From NCBI GenBank assembly GCA_947450025.1, contig CANFTW010000019.1:1-43893 (forward strand): DNA of 43,893 bases, given 5' to 3'. The stretch's first letter is position 1; each line of letters begins with the position of its first letter. The DNA comes from Bacteroidota bacterium. Its GTDB lineage: Bacteria > Bacteroidota > Bacteroidia > B-17B0 > Aurantibacillaceae. A model generated the notes under the pieces. That model had not been told where the DNA came from. It ran no database searches and worked only from the letters and a program-made list of their open reading frames with translations. Below, one piece after another: positions 18,552 through 27,301 of this stretch. Both the position numbers and the translations under genes were made by a program.

Positions 18552-19511
18552 ATGAAAAAATACATTTTTTACATTATAGCCTTTATGAGCCTTCAAGGCT
18601 TGATAATAGCGCAAGATCAGATATTTAAGAAAGATAATAGTAAAGTTGAAGCTAAGATTTTGGAAATTAACCAAAATGAAATAAAATATAAGTTATTTAC
18701 CTATCAAGACGGGCCTACAATTATCATTGCAAAAAAAGAGGTTGCCTTAATTATTTATCAAAACGGCACACATGAAGTAATTACTGCTGCTGAAACTCAA
18801 GTCCCTCATACTCCTTCTGTTATTTATAATAATCCTATAAACTACAGTTATAATGAGGATAGCATCAAAAAAAGAGAATTCTCAAATCTTATCTCTACTA
18901 AAAATATTGTATTTCTCAATATTATAGAACCCTTAAATGGGTCATTTGGGTTAAGTTATATGCGCGAATTTGCTAATAATTATCTTCATGCCTATGTGCC
19001 AATATCTGCAGGTTTTGCTACACCCTATTTTACACAAGCAGTCAATACTATTTTTTCTGGCAATTCTTATTCATCAAGCTCTTCATCATCCTACTTTTCC
19101 ATTTCTAACTTTCAATTTAAAACTAAAACTTACGAGGTAGGTATAGGACTTCACTTTCAAACTAGTGGCAAGCGTAAAGTGACTCATTTTGTTGGCCCTT
19201 ATGTTGGAGTTTGTCAATTTACAGGTAGTTATGACAAAACAGAAGGGGTATATAATCCAATTAATGGTTACTACTCCTCCACTAGTTTTAGTCAAAATAC
19301 ATTTACCCTTAATAGGACTTATGTGATGCTTGATAACGGCCTATTTATTAGAGCTACAAAAAATTTCAATATTATGCTACTAGCTGGCGTAGGCTATCAT
19401 ATCGACAACTACACATCAGCCGACGATTTAACAAAGGCCTCTAATTTTAACAAAACCCAATTCCCTATCAATGCCTTTAAATTTGGGCTTTCGTTTGGAT
19501 ATCGCTTTTAA
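18552..19511 (+). CDS. Exported outer-membrane-like protein of unknown function
   Basis: This 319-residue protein has a signal peptide (1-20, ending GLIIAQ). Next is a small beta-rich N-terminal domain (about 22-80) with KKDNSKVEAKILEINQNEIKYK, a pattern common at the start of Bacteroidota exported proteins. A linker follows, then a C-terminal region (about 110-319) with alternating strands, paired glycines and a terminal FKFGLSFGYRF, as in outer-membrane beta-barrels. A serine-rich patch (SSSSSSYF) sits near 175. The function is unknown. A -7-like box TACCTTTA lies about 60 bases upstream. It is not clearly in an operon; metF follows after 84 bases with its own -7 box. Confidence 0.7.
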   Translation: MKKYIFYIIAFMSLQGLIIAQDQIFKKDNSKVEAKILEINQNEIKYKLFTYQDGPTIIIAKKEVALIIYQNGTHEVITAAETQVPHTPSVIYNNPINYSYNEDSIKKREFSNLISTKNIVFLNIIEPLNGSFGLSYMREFANNYLHAYVPISAGFATPYFTQAVNTIFSGNSYSSSSSSSYFSISNFQFKTKTYEVGIGLHFQTSGKRKVTHFVGPYVGVCQFTGSYDKTEGVYNPINGYYSSTSFSQNTFTLNRTYVMLDNGLFIRATKNFNIMLLAGVGYHIDNYTSADDLTKASNFNKTQFPINAFKFGLSFGYRF

Positions 19512-19569
19512 TTTATAGCACTACCCATTAATCGGTTAAGATGTGCTTTTATAAGTAATTTGATATCCT

Positions 19570-19577
19570 TACATTTG
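19570..19577 (+). promoter_or_regulatory. -7 box of metF-purM
   Basis: TACATTTG is an exact -7 element 18 bases before the metF ATG. No clear TTG lies at the right upstream distance. The predicted leader is only about 12-15 bases. Confidence 0.45.
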
Positions 19578-19595
19578 CACTTTATTTAAAGCATT

Positions 19596-20549
19596 ATGAA
19601 AATTACCGAACATCTGAAATCTGCGAAAGACACTTTATTTTCAATTGAAATACTGCCTCCATTAAAAGGAAAAAGTATTCAATCTATTTTTGACGGCATT
19701 GATCCATTAATGGAATTTAAGCCGGCCTTTGTTGATGTAACTTACCATCGAGAGGAATACATTTACAAAAAACGTGATGGTGGTTATCTTGAAAAAGTTA
19801 GCATTCGTAAACGTCCAGGTACTGTAGGTATTTGTGCAGCTATCATGAATAAATATGATGTAGAAGCCGTTCCACATATTATTTGCGGTGGTTTTACCAG
19901 AGAAGAAACCGAAAATGCCCTAATAGATTTACAGTTTTTAGGAATTGATAATGTTTTGGCATTGCGAGGCGATAGTATTAAAACGGAATCTCAATTTGTA
20001 CCTGAACCAGGCGGACATCATTACGCGATTGATTTAGTAAAACAAATTAAAGACATGAATAATGGTCTTTATTTAGATGATGAAATGAAAGATGCTTCTC
20101 CTACCAACTTTTGTATGGGGATTGCAGGTTATCCTGAAAAACATTTTGAGGCACCAAATTTATATAGCGATATGAAATGGCTAAAAGCCAAAGTAGATGC
20201 TGGCGCAGATTATATTGTAACTCAAATGTTTTTTGACAATAAAAAATATTTTGAATTTGTTGATTTATGCCGCAAAAACGAGATTAATGTGCCGATTATA
20301 CCAGGCTTAAAAATATTAAGTTCTAAGGCTCAATTAATTGCTTTGCCTAAAATTTTTCATATTGATTTACCACAAGATTTATTTGTGGAATTAGAAAAAT
20401 GTAAAGACGACAAAGCGGTTAAGGAAATCGGCATTCAATGGTGTATTGAACAAAGTAAAGAATTAAAAAAAGCTGGCGCCCCATGTTTACACTATTATAC
20501 GATGGGAACATCAGACAGTACAAAAAGAGTAGCTAAAGAAGTTTTTTAA
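19596..20549 (+). CDS. metF: 5,10-methylenetetrahydrofolate reductase
   Basis: MetF reduces methylene-THF to methyl-THF with FAD and NAD(P)H, feeding methionine synthesis. The 317-residue TIM-barrel has the N-terminal SIEILPP motif with the catalytic glutamate E18, AVPHIICGGFTREE (about 90-103), LALRGD near 127, GIAGYPEKH near 174, and GADYIVTQMFFDN near 208. The length is a little above the bacterial norm of about 290-300. The gene lies 9 bases before purM, so folate one-carbon metabolism and purine synthesis are coexpressed here. Confidence 0.94.
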   Translation: MKITEHLKSAKDTLFSIEILPPLKGKSIQSIFDGIDPLMEFKPAFVDVTYHREEYIYKKRDGGYLEKVSIRKRPGTVGICAAIMNKYDVEAVPHIICGGFTREETENALIDLQFLGIDNVLALRGDSIKTESQFVPEPGGHHYAIDLVKQIKDMNNGLYLDDEMKDASPTNFCMGIAGYPEKHFEAPNLYSDMKWLKAKVDAGADYIVTQMFFDNKKYFEFVDLCRKNEINVPIIPGLKILSSKAQLIALPKIFHIDLPQDLFVELEKCKDDKAVKEIGIQWCIEQSKELKKAGAPCLHYYTMGTSDSTKRVAKEVF

Positions 20550-20558
20550 AAAATAAAC

Positions 20559-21758
20559 ATGTCAGACTTAAAATATAATTTACGTGGTGTTTCAGCATCT
20601 AAAGAAGATGTACATCATGCTATCTCTAATATCGATAAGGGATTATTTCCTCAGGCATTTTGCAAAATTGTTCCTGATTATTTAACGGGTAGCAATGAAC
20701 ACTGCATTATTATGCATGCGGACGGCGCTGGAACCAAATCATCTTTAGCTTATGTGTATTGGAAAGAAACAGGTGATTTAAGCGTTTGGAAAGGTATTGC
20801 ACAAGATGCAGTCATCATGAATATTGATGATTTGATATGCGTGGGTGCTACTAATAATATTTTATTATCGTCAACTATTGGCCGAAACAAAGGATTAATA
20901 ACAGGTGAAGTGATTTCGGCTATTATTAATGGCACTGAAGAAGTATTACAAAACTTAAGAGATAATGGTATTGATATTCGCTCAACGGGTGGAGAAACAG
21001 CGGATGTGGGCGATTTAGTTCGCACCCTTATTGTTGACAGTACTGTTGTTTGTCGTATGAAAAAAGACGATGTAATTTCCAACCATCATATCAAAGCAGG
21101 AGATGTAATTGTTGGTTTATCATCATCTGGTAAAGCAACTTACGAAACTGAATATAATGGTGGTATGGGAAGTAATGGTTTAACTAGCGCTCGTCATGAT
21201 GTGTTTAATTATACTGTTGCTGAAAAATACCCTGAATCTTATGATAACGCCTTGCCAAATGAAGTGACTTACTGTGGGCAATTAAACTTAACTGATCAAA
21301 TTGAAGTAAGTTATACCGATATCAATGGAAAAGAAATTAAAGAGCACATCACCGCAGGTAAATTAGTATTATCGCCAACTAGAACTTATGCACCGGTGGT
21401 AAAAAAATTATTATCGACTTTAGGTACTAAAATTAATGGCATAGTACATTGCAGTGGTGGTGCGCAAACTAAAGTATTACACTTTGTTGAAGGGGTACAT
21501 ATCATCAAAAATAATTTATTTCCTTTACCTCCGCTATTTAAAACCATTCACGAACAAAGCAAAACCGATTATAAAGAAATGTACAAAGTCTTTAATATGG
21601 GGCACCGCTTAGAAGTGTATTTACCTGAAAATTTAGCGCAAGAAGTCATTTCAATTTCAAAATCATTTAACGTCGATGCTCAAATCATTGGACACGTGGA
21701 GCAATACGATGGTAAAAAAGTAACGATTGAATCGGAGTTTGGAAAGTTTGAATATTAA
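20559..21758 (+). CDS. purM: Phosphoribosylformylglycinamidine cyclo-ligase (AIR synthetase)
   Basis: PurM closes the imidazole ring of purines, converting FGAM to AIR with ATP. The 399-residue protein is longer than E. coli PurM (about 345). It has IIMHADGAGTKSSLAY (about 50-65) and the aspartate-rich AQDAVIMNIDDLICVGA (about 88-104). GGETADVGDLVRT lies near 145-157, and a C-terminal half with VGLSSSGKATYE and a regular AIRS-C layout. The N-terminus is a little different from the enterobacterial enzyme, with ISNIDKGLFPQAFCKIVPDY instead of the usual glycine-rich start; as I recall, this is the Bacteroidota form. It follows metF in an apparent operon and converges with the SpoIIE phosphatase gene. 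Confidence 0.92.
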   Translation: MSDLKYNLRGVSASKEDVHHAISNIDKGLFPQAFCKIVPDYLTGSNEHCIIMHADGAGTKSSLAYVYWKETGDLSVWKGIAQDAVIMNIDDLICVGATNNILLSSTIGRNKGLITGEVISAIINGTEEVLQNLRDNGIDIRSTGGETADVGDLVRTLIVDSTVVCRMKKDDVISNHHIKAGDVIVGLSSSGKATYETEYNGGMGSNGLTSARHDVFNYTVAEKYPESYDNALPNEVTYCGQLNLTDQIEVSYTDINGKEIKEHITAGKLVLSPTRTYAPVVKKLLSTLGTKINGIVHCSGGAQTKVLHFVEGVHIIKNNLFPLPPLFKTIHEQSKTDYKEMYKVFNMGHRLEVYLPENLAQEVISISKSFNVDAQIIGHVEQYDGKKVTIESEFGKFEY

Positions 21759-21771
21759 TTAAAACAATTCA

Positions 21772-23148
21772 CTACAATTTGAATCCTACAATAGACACAT
21801 CGTCTATTTGTTCTAATTCTCCTTTCCAATCTTCGAACCTTGTGTTCAATTCATTCTTTTGATCTTTCATTTGTAATAATGAAATTTCATTGAGTGTCTG
21901 AATCAATCGCTTTTTCATATATTTCTTTGAGTCAGAGCCACCAAACTGGTCATAGTAGCCATCGGTACATAAGTAGAGGGTAGATCCTTTTTCAATATCA
22001 ATTTCATAATTTGTAAAAGAATCATCGCGGCGACTCTTCCCTACAGACATCCTATCATAGGCTAACTTGTCGTATGTGCCATCTTTATAAATAATGGGGC
22101 TATTATTAGCTCCAGCATAAGTTATTTTTAAAATATCATTCTTGATAGTTAATTTCATGATAACACCATCCATACCATCATTTAAACCATAACTTGCCAT
22201 CATAGATAATAGACGTGTGCGAACATGATTAAATATCTCGTTCGGTTCAGTAATACCTCTTTCAATAACCGCCTCATTTAAAAACGAAATATTTAACAAA
22301 CTCATAAAAGCTCCTGGCACACCATGACCAGTACTATCGCAAAGTGCAAAATAAAAACTATCATTTTTAGCAGTAGCCCAATAAAAATCCCCACTTACAC
22401 TGCTTTTAGGCTTGAATAACACAAAATAATCTTGCAAATTTTGACTTATCAAATCTTTACTACCAAGCAAAGCCTCCTGAATATGTTTAGCATAATTAAT
22501 ACTATCATGCAGTTCTTTATTTTTTTTGGCAACTTTTAAACGAGATTTCTTTACTTGAACATTTTTTTGTTGAACTAGCTCTATATAGGAATCACTTTCG
22601 TAATTAATAACAATAGAAAAAGCTAGTGTATATATTATGCCAAAAAATAAGTTTGCATTGTAAATGCCATCATAATTTTTTAAGGGGCATAATGGCTCTA
22701 CATAATTGGCAATTACAAAATATGCCACCGAAATAAAAATCATGAAAATAACCAACCCTACTAATTCGGCTATATTTCGAAAAGCCGCAAAAATATAAAT
22801 GAAAAATGGAAAAATAAAAAATACAAATCCTGCTTTTGGTCCACAATAGATGAGACATAATACAATATTTATGGCCGCCGGGATATAAAAAATATATTTA
22901 GAAAAACGATATAATTTTTGAGCATTAAAATAGGGTGTTAATAACAGAGTAATGGATTCGAAAACAAGGATTGGAATATATGCTTTCGAATAATTACCCT
23001 CTGCAGTAAAATAAATCAATAAAATGGGGCATAAAAAACCTAAAATGGACAATCTATTAGAGTTCTTAATAATTAATTTTTCATTAAAACTCATTTTTCT
23101 ATCAATACCAGAATTGACTATTTTACTAATTAAATGTTTGATATCCAT
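21772..23148 (-). CDS. Membrane-anchored SpoIIE-type PP2C phosphatase
   Basis: This 458-residue integral membrane serine/threonine phosphatase probably acts in a partner-switching or other signalling pathway. Six membrane helices cover residues 33-187, a coiled-coil signalling helix lies at about 188-230, and the PPM/SpoIIE domain fills 235-458. Metal-binding aspartates are visible at D254 (SGDFYW), D271 (CDSTGHGVPGAFMS), D396 (TDGYYDQFGG) and D449/D450 (IDDVSIVGF). The family is large in Bacteroidota, usually with TPR or 7TM sensor domains; here the sensor is the membrane domain itself. No anti-sigma kinase or antagonist gene is next to it. The sensor kinase to its right is divergent, and a link is possible but unproven. 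Confidence 0.9.
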   Translation of the reverse strand: MDIKHLISKIVNSGIDRKMSFNEKLIIKNSNRLSILGFLCPILLIYFTAEGNYSKAYIPILVFESITLLLTPYFNAQKLYRFSKYIFYIPAAINIVLCLIYCGPKAGFVFFIFPFFIYIFAAFRNIAELVGLVIFMIFISVAYFVIANYVEPLCPLKNYDGIYNANLFFGIIYTLAFSIVINYESDSYIELVQQKNVQVKKSRLKVAKKNKELHDSINYAKHIQEALLGSKDLISQNLQDYFVLFKPKSSVSGDFYWATAKNDSFYFALCDSTGHGVPGAFMSLLNISFLNEAVIERGITEPNEIFNHVRTRLLSMMASYGLNDGMDGVIMKLTIKNDILKITYAGANNSPIIYKDGTYDKLAYDRMSVGKSRRDDSFTNYEIDIEKGSTLYLCTDGYYDQFGGSDSKKYMKKRLIQTLNEISLLQMKDQKNELNTRFEDWKGELEQIDDVSIVGFKL

Positions 23149-23463
23149 GGCTTACTATAATTAAATTTTGATTTCGAAAAAATATAATGATACATTTTCT
23201 TCTCTATGAATTATTAATTCATAAAATTATTTAATAATAAAATCATTTAAACAAATGGAAATATATGACGATGTTTAAATAATACTTTATAGCATTAAAT
23301 AACTAGTCTAACAATGGTGAGCGTATTCTAAAATAATAATATGTTTTTATATAAACAACAAAATGACATTTAGCATATTTAAAAAAACTTATATCGATTT
23401 GCTCTTATATAATTAATTCATTTGGCAACTATGTTGCAAATTTTACTCTTAATTAATAGCCTC

Positions 23464-23586
23464 TCAACTATATTTACGTTTTAAGTAATCTTTCCAATAA
23501 TCGGCTTTTTGCCCATTAATAAACATCCATCCTAGTTTAAGGTTAAACCATCGTTCTATACAAAATAAGACATATTTAATTTTCAT
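23464..23586 (-). CDS. Candidate small basic protein (40-54 aa)
   Basis: An open frame in the 599-base gap between the phosphatase and the sensor kinase encodes 40 residues from the ATG at 23586. It begins MKIKYVLFCIERWFNLKLGW and continues MFINGQKADYWKDYLKRKYS. Two in-frame ATGs upstream (23613 and 23628) would give 49 or 54 residues. Five aromatic-glycine positions (ERWFN, LGWMF, NGQK, DYWKDYL) and the basic ending look like a conserved small protein rather than a random frame. A -7-like TACTTTTA lies on the minus strand at 23637-23644. There is no homology evidence, so this is a candidate only. Confidence 0.4.
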   Translation of the reverse strand: MKIKYVLFCIERWFNLKLGWMFINGQKADYWKDYLKRKYS

Positions 23587-23674
23587 GTAATCACTAAAGA
23601 TGTAGTACTGCATACCACAGCAAAACATCAAGACGATAAAAGTACATTTACAATATCTTATTTTTAAAAAATGT

Positions 23675-23696
23675 CATACACATAAAGATGTGTATG
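23675..23696. repeat. Inverted repeat upstream of sensor kinase
   Basis: A perfect 9-base inverted repeat CATACACAT / ATGTGTATG has a 4-base loop, 58 bases before the kinase ATG. On the minus strand it is followed by a T run, but no minus-strand gene precedes it, so an operator for the kinase or the small ORF is more likely than a terminator. Confidence 0.45.
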
Positions 23697-23753
23697 AGGG
23701 TGAAAATTATGTCGTAAAAAAAAAATTCTTATTTATAAAAGTTAAATTTGCTT

Positions 23754-26642
23754 ATGATAAAATCTAATTTAAAATGGATTTGCAAATTTTATTTACCAGC
23801 ACAATGGAAATTATACTTGTTGTTGGTTTTTGCTCTATCTTCTCAAAACATATTCTGTCAATATTACCAAACACTAGGGCAACCATTTAATATTTCTGAT
23901 GGGCTTTCGGGAAATGATGTTCAGGATATTATAAAAGACGATATTGGATTTGTTTGGATTGCGACACAAAATGGTCTTTCAAGATTTGATGGAAATAACT
24001 TCGTCAATTTTAACAGCAAAACACATCCCACTATTTTTAAGGATAATGAAATTCAACGTATTCAAAGGAATGGCGATTTTTTGTATTTATATACAAAATC
24101 AGATGGTCTTATAAAATTGCAACCTAACACCCTTACCTTTACAAAGATTTTTAATTCGGCGCCACTTTCGATTTCATTTTCTGGAGACACCACTGCTATC
24201 TTATTTGAATCAGGAAAATTAGAAATCAAAGTAAAAAACAAGAACATTTATGTTTCACATTTTAATGTTTCAACAAACGATAATTTAATTATCCATCATG
24301 GTCAAATTTATTTGAGTCTCAAAGAAATGGGTATTCTTAGATTTAGTATTTTGAATCCACAACAGAAAATCTTAATTCCTATCAAAGAAAACATTAAGGC
24401 CGGTAAACTAATTCCATCTGAAAAATACAATATTATTTATCATAACGGCCATACAGTTAAAATATTAAAAAATGATTCGCTAATTTTTCATCCTGAAATA
24501 AATGAATTGACAGGTGTCAATTTTTTCAAAGAAGACGAACATGGAAAACCTATGTTTATTACTAATCAAATAAATGTAAATGTTGTTGTCAATAATACCT
24601 GTTTGAAAATACTCACTAGAGTTGATAAAAACATAGAATTAAGGTCAATGTGTAAAGTCAGTGAAAATTGTTTTTTATTAGGGACTAATCAAGGAGTTAC
24701 AAGAATAAATAAAAGTCCCGCTTTTTCAGAACAAATAAAAGATTTTTCAGTTTCGAATTTTGAAACCATATTTGTTCGAAGAAGCATTGTAGAAAATGGC
24801 AATAAACTCTATTTGCTCAACTATCCTCGCATTATTGAGAAAGATGATGGATTAAGGTATTTAACAGATAGCATCTGTCCCGTTTCCGATGGCTTGATAT
24901 TTCAAAATCAATTATATTATGCTACTGATGGAAATGGACTAAACAGTATAAATTTGACTTCGAAAAAAACCACAAAACATACTTGTAACGTGATACGATA
25001 TAATGAATCCTTTGAAAGTATTTCAATTTTTTCGGATTCGCTCCTATTATTAACAAAAGATAATAAAATAGTGTTATACAACCCTTTAAGTGCAATCGGA
25101 AGGGCTTACTATTTATATAAAGGAGCAATTATACATGTTGCTATAAAAGATAAAAAATCAAATACTATCTACTTAGGAACAAACTCGGGAATCAGTCGAA
25201 TTCACCTCTCAAAAAATAAAGGCATCAAATTAATGGACTTATTTCATAAAATTGATTTTGATGTACGTGATATTCTCTTGCGTGAAAATGAAAAGCAAAT
25301 ATGGTTAGCCACAAACCAAGGAGTGGTAATCTTGGATATGACCAATTTGAAAATTTTAAAATCTTATTCAAATGAACAGGAGGTATCAAACCCAAAAGTT
25401 TGTAAGCTAATAGAAGATAACAACAATTGCATATGGGCCACTACTTATGATGGCCTCACCGTTTACAATACAATTAATAAAACAATCAGGTTTATTAATA
25501 ATGAACATGGGCTTTATAATACTGAATATAATTACAAATCAGCATGCAAACTTAAAAATGGTAAACTCATTTTTGGAGGCTTAAATTCCTATGAATTGAT
25601 AAATCCAGATGAATTGCAGAAATTTGAATATGCAACCAAATTTATAATATCGGGTATCGAGATAAGTAAAAGTGATAGTTTAACAACTTTTTCGAATTAT
25701 ATTGAAGGACAAAAATTAAACTTTAATACTGGTAAGGAGTCAATAAAGTTATACCTAGCCAATTTTGACCATTTATATAAAAACGGTTATGTATTTGAGT
25801 ATAGTTTAGATTCAAAAAACTGGATTAAAGTCAATAACAAGAGCTGTATTTTAATATCAGACCTTGCCTACGATGATTATATTCTAAAAATTAGAATGTA
25901 TAATCCTTTTAGTCAAATTGTTCAGGAAAAACAGATTAATATAAGTGCAAATATTCCTTTTCATTTCAAAACAAGTTTCTACTTATCACTAATTTTTCTG
26001 ATTGTGATAATCAGTGTTTTATTTGTTAGATTTATTTTTTTGTCAAAAAAGAAACAAATGGCAATAAAAACTAAAATCGCTATGGATCTGCATGACGAAT
26101 CAGGAACCATTTTAACACGCTTACTCATGATTAGCAGAAAAGAAAAATTTGAAGCCAAGGACAAAGAAAATATACAAAATGGATTAAAAGAAGCGCTATT
26201 CAGTTTTAGAACATATATACATTCGATTTCAAAAACCAAAATGTCCTTGCATGATTTTTTTGATGAACTAAACGATTTTGTATATTTAATCTGCAATCAA
26301 TCTAAAATAGAAGTAGTGTTTAAAAATTATTATGACAAAAATATTGAGATTAACTCTGAATTGTATAAAGATTTAAAGCTTTCCATTTATGAAATTGTAA
26401 CCAATTGCGTAAAACATTCAAACGCCGATAAAATTTCATTTTTATTTATAGTCAAAGGAAAGACATTAGACATTACAATAACGGATACAGGTTTGGTTAA
26501 CATCACTAATCTTGAAGGAAATCATGGAAATGGAATCCGAAATATTAAAAAACGTATTTATAGAAACAACGGTGAGTGCAGCTTTTCAAAAACAGAAGGA
26601 GCTAATGGTTTAACAATAAAAATAAAAATCCCATTATCATGA
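23754..26642 (+). CDS. Propeller/Y_Y_Y sensor histidine kinase (LytS/NarX-like output)
   Basis: This 962-residue inner-membrane sensor kinase starts with a signal peptide or anchor (about 10-32). Two-component-regulator propeller repeats follow (about 40-640, starting DIGFVWIATQNGLSRFDGNNF), then a Y_Y_Y domain (about 655-735) and one membrane helix (about 742-766). The short kinase module has phosphoacceptor H780 in MDLHDESGTILTRLL and an ATP-binding domain with N-box EIVTNCVKHSNA, G1 ITDTG and G2 GNGIRNIKKRI. The DHP type phosphorylates NarL-type regulators, matching the next gene, whose ATG overlaps this stop (ATGA). Unlike hybrid regulators for polysaccharide use, it has no fused receiver or AraC domain. 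A TTG six bases upstream is a possible alternative start; a TAAATTTG box ends three bases before the ATG. Confidence 0.9.
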   Translation: MIKSNLKWICKFYLPAQWKLYLLLVFALSSQNIFCQYYQTLGQPFNISDGLSGNDVQDIIKDDIGFVWIATQNGLSRFDGNNFVNFNSKTHPTIFKDNEIQRIQRNGDFLYLYTKSDGLIKLQPNTLTFTKIFNSAPLSISFSGDTTAILFESGKLEIKVKNKNIYVSHFNVSTNDNLIIHHGQIYLSLKEMGILRFSILNPQQKILIPIKENIKAGKLIPSEKYNIIYHNGHTVKILKNDSLIFHPEINELTGVNFFKEDEHGKPMFITNQINVNVVVNNTCLKILTRVDKNIELRSMCKVSENCFLLGTNQGVTRINKSPAFSEQIKDFSVSNFETIFVRRSIVENGNKLYLLNYPRIIEKDDGLRYLTDSICPVSDGLIFQNQLYYATDGNGLNSINLTSKKTTKHTCNVIRYNESFESISIFSDSLLLLTKDNKIVLYNPLSAIGRAYYLYKGAIIHVAIKDKKSNTIYLGTNSGISRIHLSKNKGIKLMDLFHKIDFDVRDILLRENEKQIWLATNQGVVILDMTNLKILKSYSNEQEVSNPKVCKLIEDNNNCIWATTYDGLTVYNTINKTIRFINNEHGLYNTEYNYKSACKLKNGKLIFGGLNSYELINPDELQKFEYATKFIISGIEISKSDSLTTFSNYIEGQKLNFNTGKESIKLYLANFDHLYKNGYVFEYSLDSKNWIKVNNKSCILISDLAYDDYILKIRMYNPFSQIVQEKQINISANIPFHFKTSFYLSLIFLIVIISVLFVRFIFLSKKKQMAIKTKIAMDLHDESGTILTRLLMISRKEKFEAKDKENIQNGLKEALFSFRTYIHSISKTKMSLHDFFDELNDFVYLICNQSKIEVVFKNYYDKNIEINSELYKDLKLSIYEIVTNCVKHSNADKISFLFIVKGKTLDITITDTGLVNITNLEGNHGNGIRNIKKRIYRNNGECSFSKTEGANGLTIKIKIPLS

Positions 26643-27253
26643 AACAAGTCATAATTTTTGAAGATGATATTCATTTAGCTAATTTGATAAAAGACGTTAT
26701 TAATGAAGTTGACCAAATTAATTGTTCATATATATACACAAACACAAAGGATTTCTTTGCAAAACCAATTGAAGCAGATATATACCTGCTTGATATTGTT
26801 ATGCCTGGAATTAATGGATTAGATAGCATCGAGAAAATTCTAAAAATATATCCTAATTCAAAAATCATTATGAATTCAATTTTAGATGATTCAGATACCA
26901 TCTTTAAGGCATTACAAAATGGCGCTGTTGGATATATAGATAAAGAAAGTTTTGAAATGAATTTTAAGGAAGTAATTGAATGTGTTATAAATGGTGGAGC
27001 ATATATGACTCCCAAAATTGCAAGAAAAGTCATTGATTTTTTTAATCATAAAAAGTTAATTGCTGAAAAATTAACAAAACGAGAAAATGATATTTTAGAT
27101 GGACTTTTAGAAGGATTAAGCTATAAACTAATTGCTGATAAATATAGTATAGGAATTAACACAGTTCGAATGAACGTTAGTAAAATTTATAGGAAGTTAA
27201 ATATTAATTCGAAAGCAGAATTATTTCAATTAGTTGGAAATAATCCAAAATAA
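26639..27253 (+). CDS. LuxR/NarL-family response regulator
   Basis: This 204-residue cytoplasmic transcription factor pairs with the sensor kinase just upstream. The receiver domain (1-118) has acidic residues D9/D10, phosphoacceptor D52 (YLLDIVMPGING), S80 in the T/S position and K102 (GYIDKES). The C-terminal GerE/LuxR helix-turn-helix (about 140-200) reads LTKRENDILDGLLEGLSYKLIADKY and continues INTVRMNVSKIYRKLNI. The stop and start overlap by four bases (ATGA) with the kinase, giving fixed stoichiometry. Targets are unknown, and the inverted repeat upstream of the kinase could be an autoregulatory site. The gap to the next gene is only 48 bases and holds no obvious terminator. Confidence 0.93.
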   Translation: MKQVIIFEDDIHLANLIKDVINEVDQINCSYIYTNTKDFFAKPIEADIYLLDIVMPGINGLDSIEKILKIYPNSKIIMNSILDDSDTIFKALQNGAVGYIDKESFEMNFKEVIECVINGGAYMTPKIARKVIDFFNHKKLIAEKLTKRENDILDGLLEGLSYKLIADKYSIGINTVRMNVSKIYRKLNINSKAELFQLVGNNPK

Positions 27254-27301
27254 GAAAAGTAAAAAATTATGTTTTTTATTGCTCAACTAAAGTATGATAA
27301 A

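Larger units (their letters stand above)
23149..23747. other. 599-base gap between phosphatase and sensor kinase
   Basis: This gap holds the candidate small ORF (23464-23628) and an inverted repeat at 23675-23696. From 23149 to about 23460 it is strongly A/T-rich, and I see no gene or RNA there. The gap is long for this gene-dense region. Confidence 0.5.
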
